44,008 nucleotides of DNA, taken from the NCBI RefSeq assembly GCF_003696235.1, contig NZ_RFFJ01000026.1, positions 1-44,008 on the forward strand, read 5' to 3'. The position numbers were made by a program, and so were the translations under genes. Each line of letters begins with the position of its first letter. Position 1 is the stretch's first letter. Below the pieces are notes generated by a model, which did no database searches, was not told the origin of the DNA, and worked only from the letters and a program-made list of their open reading frames with translations. Positions 42,833 to 44,008 of the stretch are shown in pieces. The stretch is from Streptomyces triticirhizae (GTDB lineage Bacteria > Actinomycetota > Actinomycetes > Streptomycetales > Streptomycetaceae).

Positions 42833-43285
42833 GTGACCGGGACCATGCTCCGCGCGCGTGCCCTGTGCGCGCTGCTGATCGGCATCATGGTCTGGCAGGG
42901 ACTCTTCATCCACACCCCCACCCAGGGCGTCGACCGCCTGACCTTCACGCCCAGGGGCCTGACGCTCGACCACCAGCACAGCGTGGTGCCCGGGCACTTC
43001 CTGGCCAGCGAGCTGTTGCAGCGCCCGGTGCCGCAGCACACGCACACCCAGTCCGACCGCGAGGACGCCCGCGCGATGGGCGGCTGCCGGGGGAGGGCGA
43101 TCCCGGTGGCGGCGCCCGGTCCGGGCGGCCCTGGCCTGCCGACGATGGCGGTCTGCTCCCACCCCGGACTCATCCCGGCCAACCAGCGCCGAGGGCCGCC
43201 GCTCTCCGGCTTCCATTTCGCCTGGGTGCTCGTTGACTCCCCGCCGGGGGTCGCCCGAGCCGTCCTCCAGAGCTGGCGGACCTGA
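42833..43285 (+). CDS. small membrane-anchored or secreted protein, function unknown
   Basis: A 150-residue protein. The start GTG 42833 follows GGGAG by about 7 bases; ATG 42845 (MLRARALC) is an alternative. The N-terminal ALCALLIGIMVWQGLF is one membrane helix or an uncleaved signal. The rest is extracytoplasmic in type, rich in His, Pro and Gly (QHTHTQSDRED), with two Cys, in GGCRGR and VCSHPG. I do not recognise a family. It lies 88 bases upstream of a carbonic anhydrase gene on the same strand and may be cotranscribed. The His/Cys content would suit metal binding, but this is only inference. Confidence 0.65.
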   Translation: MTGTMLRARALCALLIGIMVWQGLFIHTPTQGVDRLTFTPRGLTLDHQHSVVPGHFLASELLQRPVPQHTHTQSDREDARAMGGCRGRAIPVAAPGPGGPGLPTMAVCSHPGLIPANQRRGPPLSGFHFAWVLVDSPPGVARAVLQSWRT

Positions 43286-43373
43286 CCGCGACGCGCTCCC
43301 GACCCGGCACCGCCGGCCGTGAGCGCACGTCGCCACGATCCGTTCGCCACCCAGAGAAGGGGAAGCACGCGCA

Positions 43374-43991
43374 ATGCCTTCACGCCTGGACCAGCCACGC
43401 CCCATCGCCGTTCGCACCGACGAACCCCTGGGCCGTCGCGCCCACTTCACCCGCCACCAGCAGGCGCTGTTCATCAGCTGCACGGACGCCCGGCTGGTGG
43501 CCACCCGGCTGACCGGGATCGCCCCCGAGCGGCTGTTCGAGCTGCGCAACATGGGCAACATCGTGCCCCGTTACCGCACCGACGTGATCTCCAGCGAGAT
43601 CGCGGCCATCCAACACGTGCTGCGCGAGCCCAGCGTGCGGGACGTCGTGCTCTGCGGGCACTCCCGCTGCACGGCGGTCGCCTGCCTGCTCAACCGTCAC
43701 ACCGCCTCCGTGCGGCCGGCGATGCGCCGTTGGCTGGCGATAGGCCGCTCCAAGGTGGCCTGCGACACGGCGGCCGGCCGGCTCGCGGCCGGCCCCCTGA
43801 ACGAGGTGGCCTGGGACCGGGCCTCCCGGGCCCATCTGGTCACCCAGCTGACCCATCTGTCCGAGTACCCGGAGGTGCGCCACCGCCGCGCCGCCGGCGA
43901 ACTGCGGCTGCACGCCTGGTTCTACACCGCGAAGGGAACCGTCGAGGTGTACCGCTTGCGGGAGGAGATGGAGGCGCAGGCCCTGGTGTGA
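43374..43991 (+). CDS. beta-class carbonic anhydrase
   Basis: A 205-residue zinc enzyme interconverting CO2 and bicarbonate. The beta-class signature is complete: Cys36, Asp38 and Arg40 in SCTDAR, and His96 and Cys99 in GHSRC, giving the Cys2-His zinc site plus the Asp-Arg dyad. ELRNMGNIVP and EIAAIQHVL also match. The ATG at 43374 is preceded by the purine-rich AGAAGGGGAAG. In Streptomyces such proteins often lie next to or are fused with SulP-type bicarbonate/sulfate transporters; one could follow beyond the window. The length is typical for the stand-alone enzyme. Confidence 0.92.
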   Translation: MPSRLDQPRPIAVRTDEPLGRRAHFTRHQQALFISCTDARLVATRLTGIAPERLFELRNMGNIVPRYRTDVISSEIAAIQHVLREPSVRDVVLCGHSRCTAVACLLNRHTASVRPAMRRWLAIGRSKVACDTAAGRLAAGPLNEVAWDRASRAHLVTQLTHLSEYPEVRHRRAAGELRLHAWFYTAKGTVEVYRLREEMEAQALV

Positions 43992-44008
43992 ACGCGCGGG
44001 CGGGCGGG

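Overview
The window looks like chromosomal DNA of a Streptomyces-type actinomycete. GC content is very high, third codon positions are almost all G or C, genes are densely packed with many 4-base stop/start overlaps, and there is a maleylpyruvate isomerase of the mycothiol-dependent family. I saw no tRNA, rRNA, CRISPR array, transposase or integrase.

Left part (1-8248, minus strand): one apparent operon reading lacI, two sugar-type ABC permeases, a lipoprotein solute-binding protein, then at least three and probably four ADP-ribosylglycohydrolase (ARH) family genes in a row, the last cut by the window edge. Nearly every junction overlaps by a few bases. A double LacI-type operator lies upstream. 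It looks like an import-and-hydrolyse system for an unidentified N-glycoside or ADP-ribose-like compound. Next (8536-14024) is a gentisate module: maleylpyruvate isomerase, fumarylpyruvate hydrolase and gentisate 1,2-dioxygenase on the minus strand. Divergent from them are a class A flavin monooxygenase and an IclR regulator.

Middle part (14051-28195): mixed accessory and household genes. These are an SgcJ/EcaC-like protein behind a MerR-type operator, two GNAT acetyltransferases, a DHA2 drug exporter and a secreted GH43 glycosidase. They are followed by an Otr(A)/Tet(M)-type ribosomal protection GTPase with a candidate overlapping leader ORF, an AfsR-like NB-ARC/TPR protein lacking a DNA-binding domain, and a secreted I36-type inhibitor. 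Last come a GT-B-like protein of unknown role, a small membrane protein, and a two-gene ArsR-SRPBCC / DHFR-like operon with a clear promoter and a perfect operator.

Right part (28229-42400): a polycyclic tetramate macrolactam (PTM) cluster of the ikarugamycin type. It has one iterative PKS-NRPS (KS-AT-DH-KR-ACP-C-A-PCP-TE) whose A domain carries an ornithine-type specificity code. Behind it are a CrtI-like FAD oxidoreductase and an NADPH-dependent MDR reductase, and a cytochrome P450 lies divergently. One FAD oxidoreductase plus one MDR reductase suggests a 5/6/5 carbocycle that the P450 may then oxidise. The PKS-NRPS frame has no stop after its thioesterase and runs about 1.3 kb into the oxidoreductase gene in another frame. 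The window closes with a palindrome-rich gap, a small membrane protein and a beta-carbonic anhydrase.
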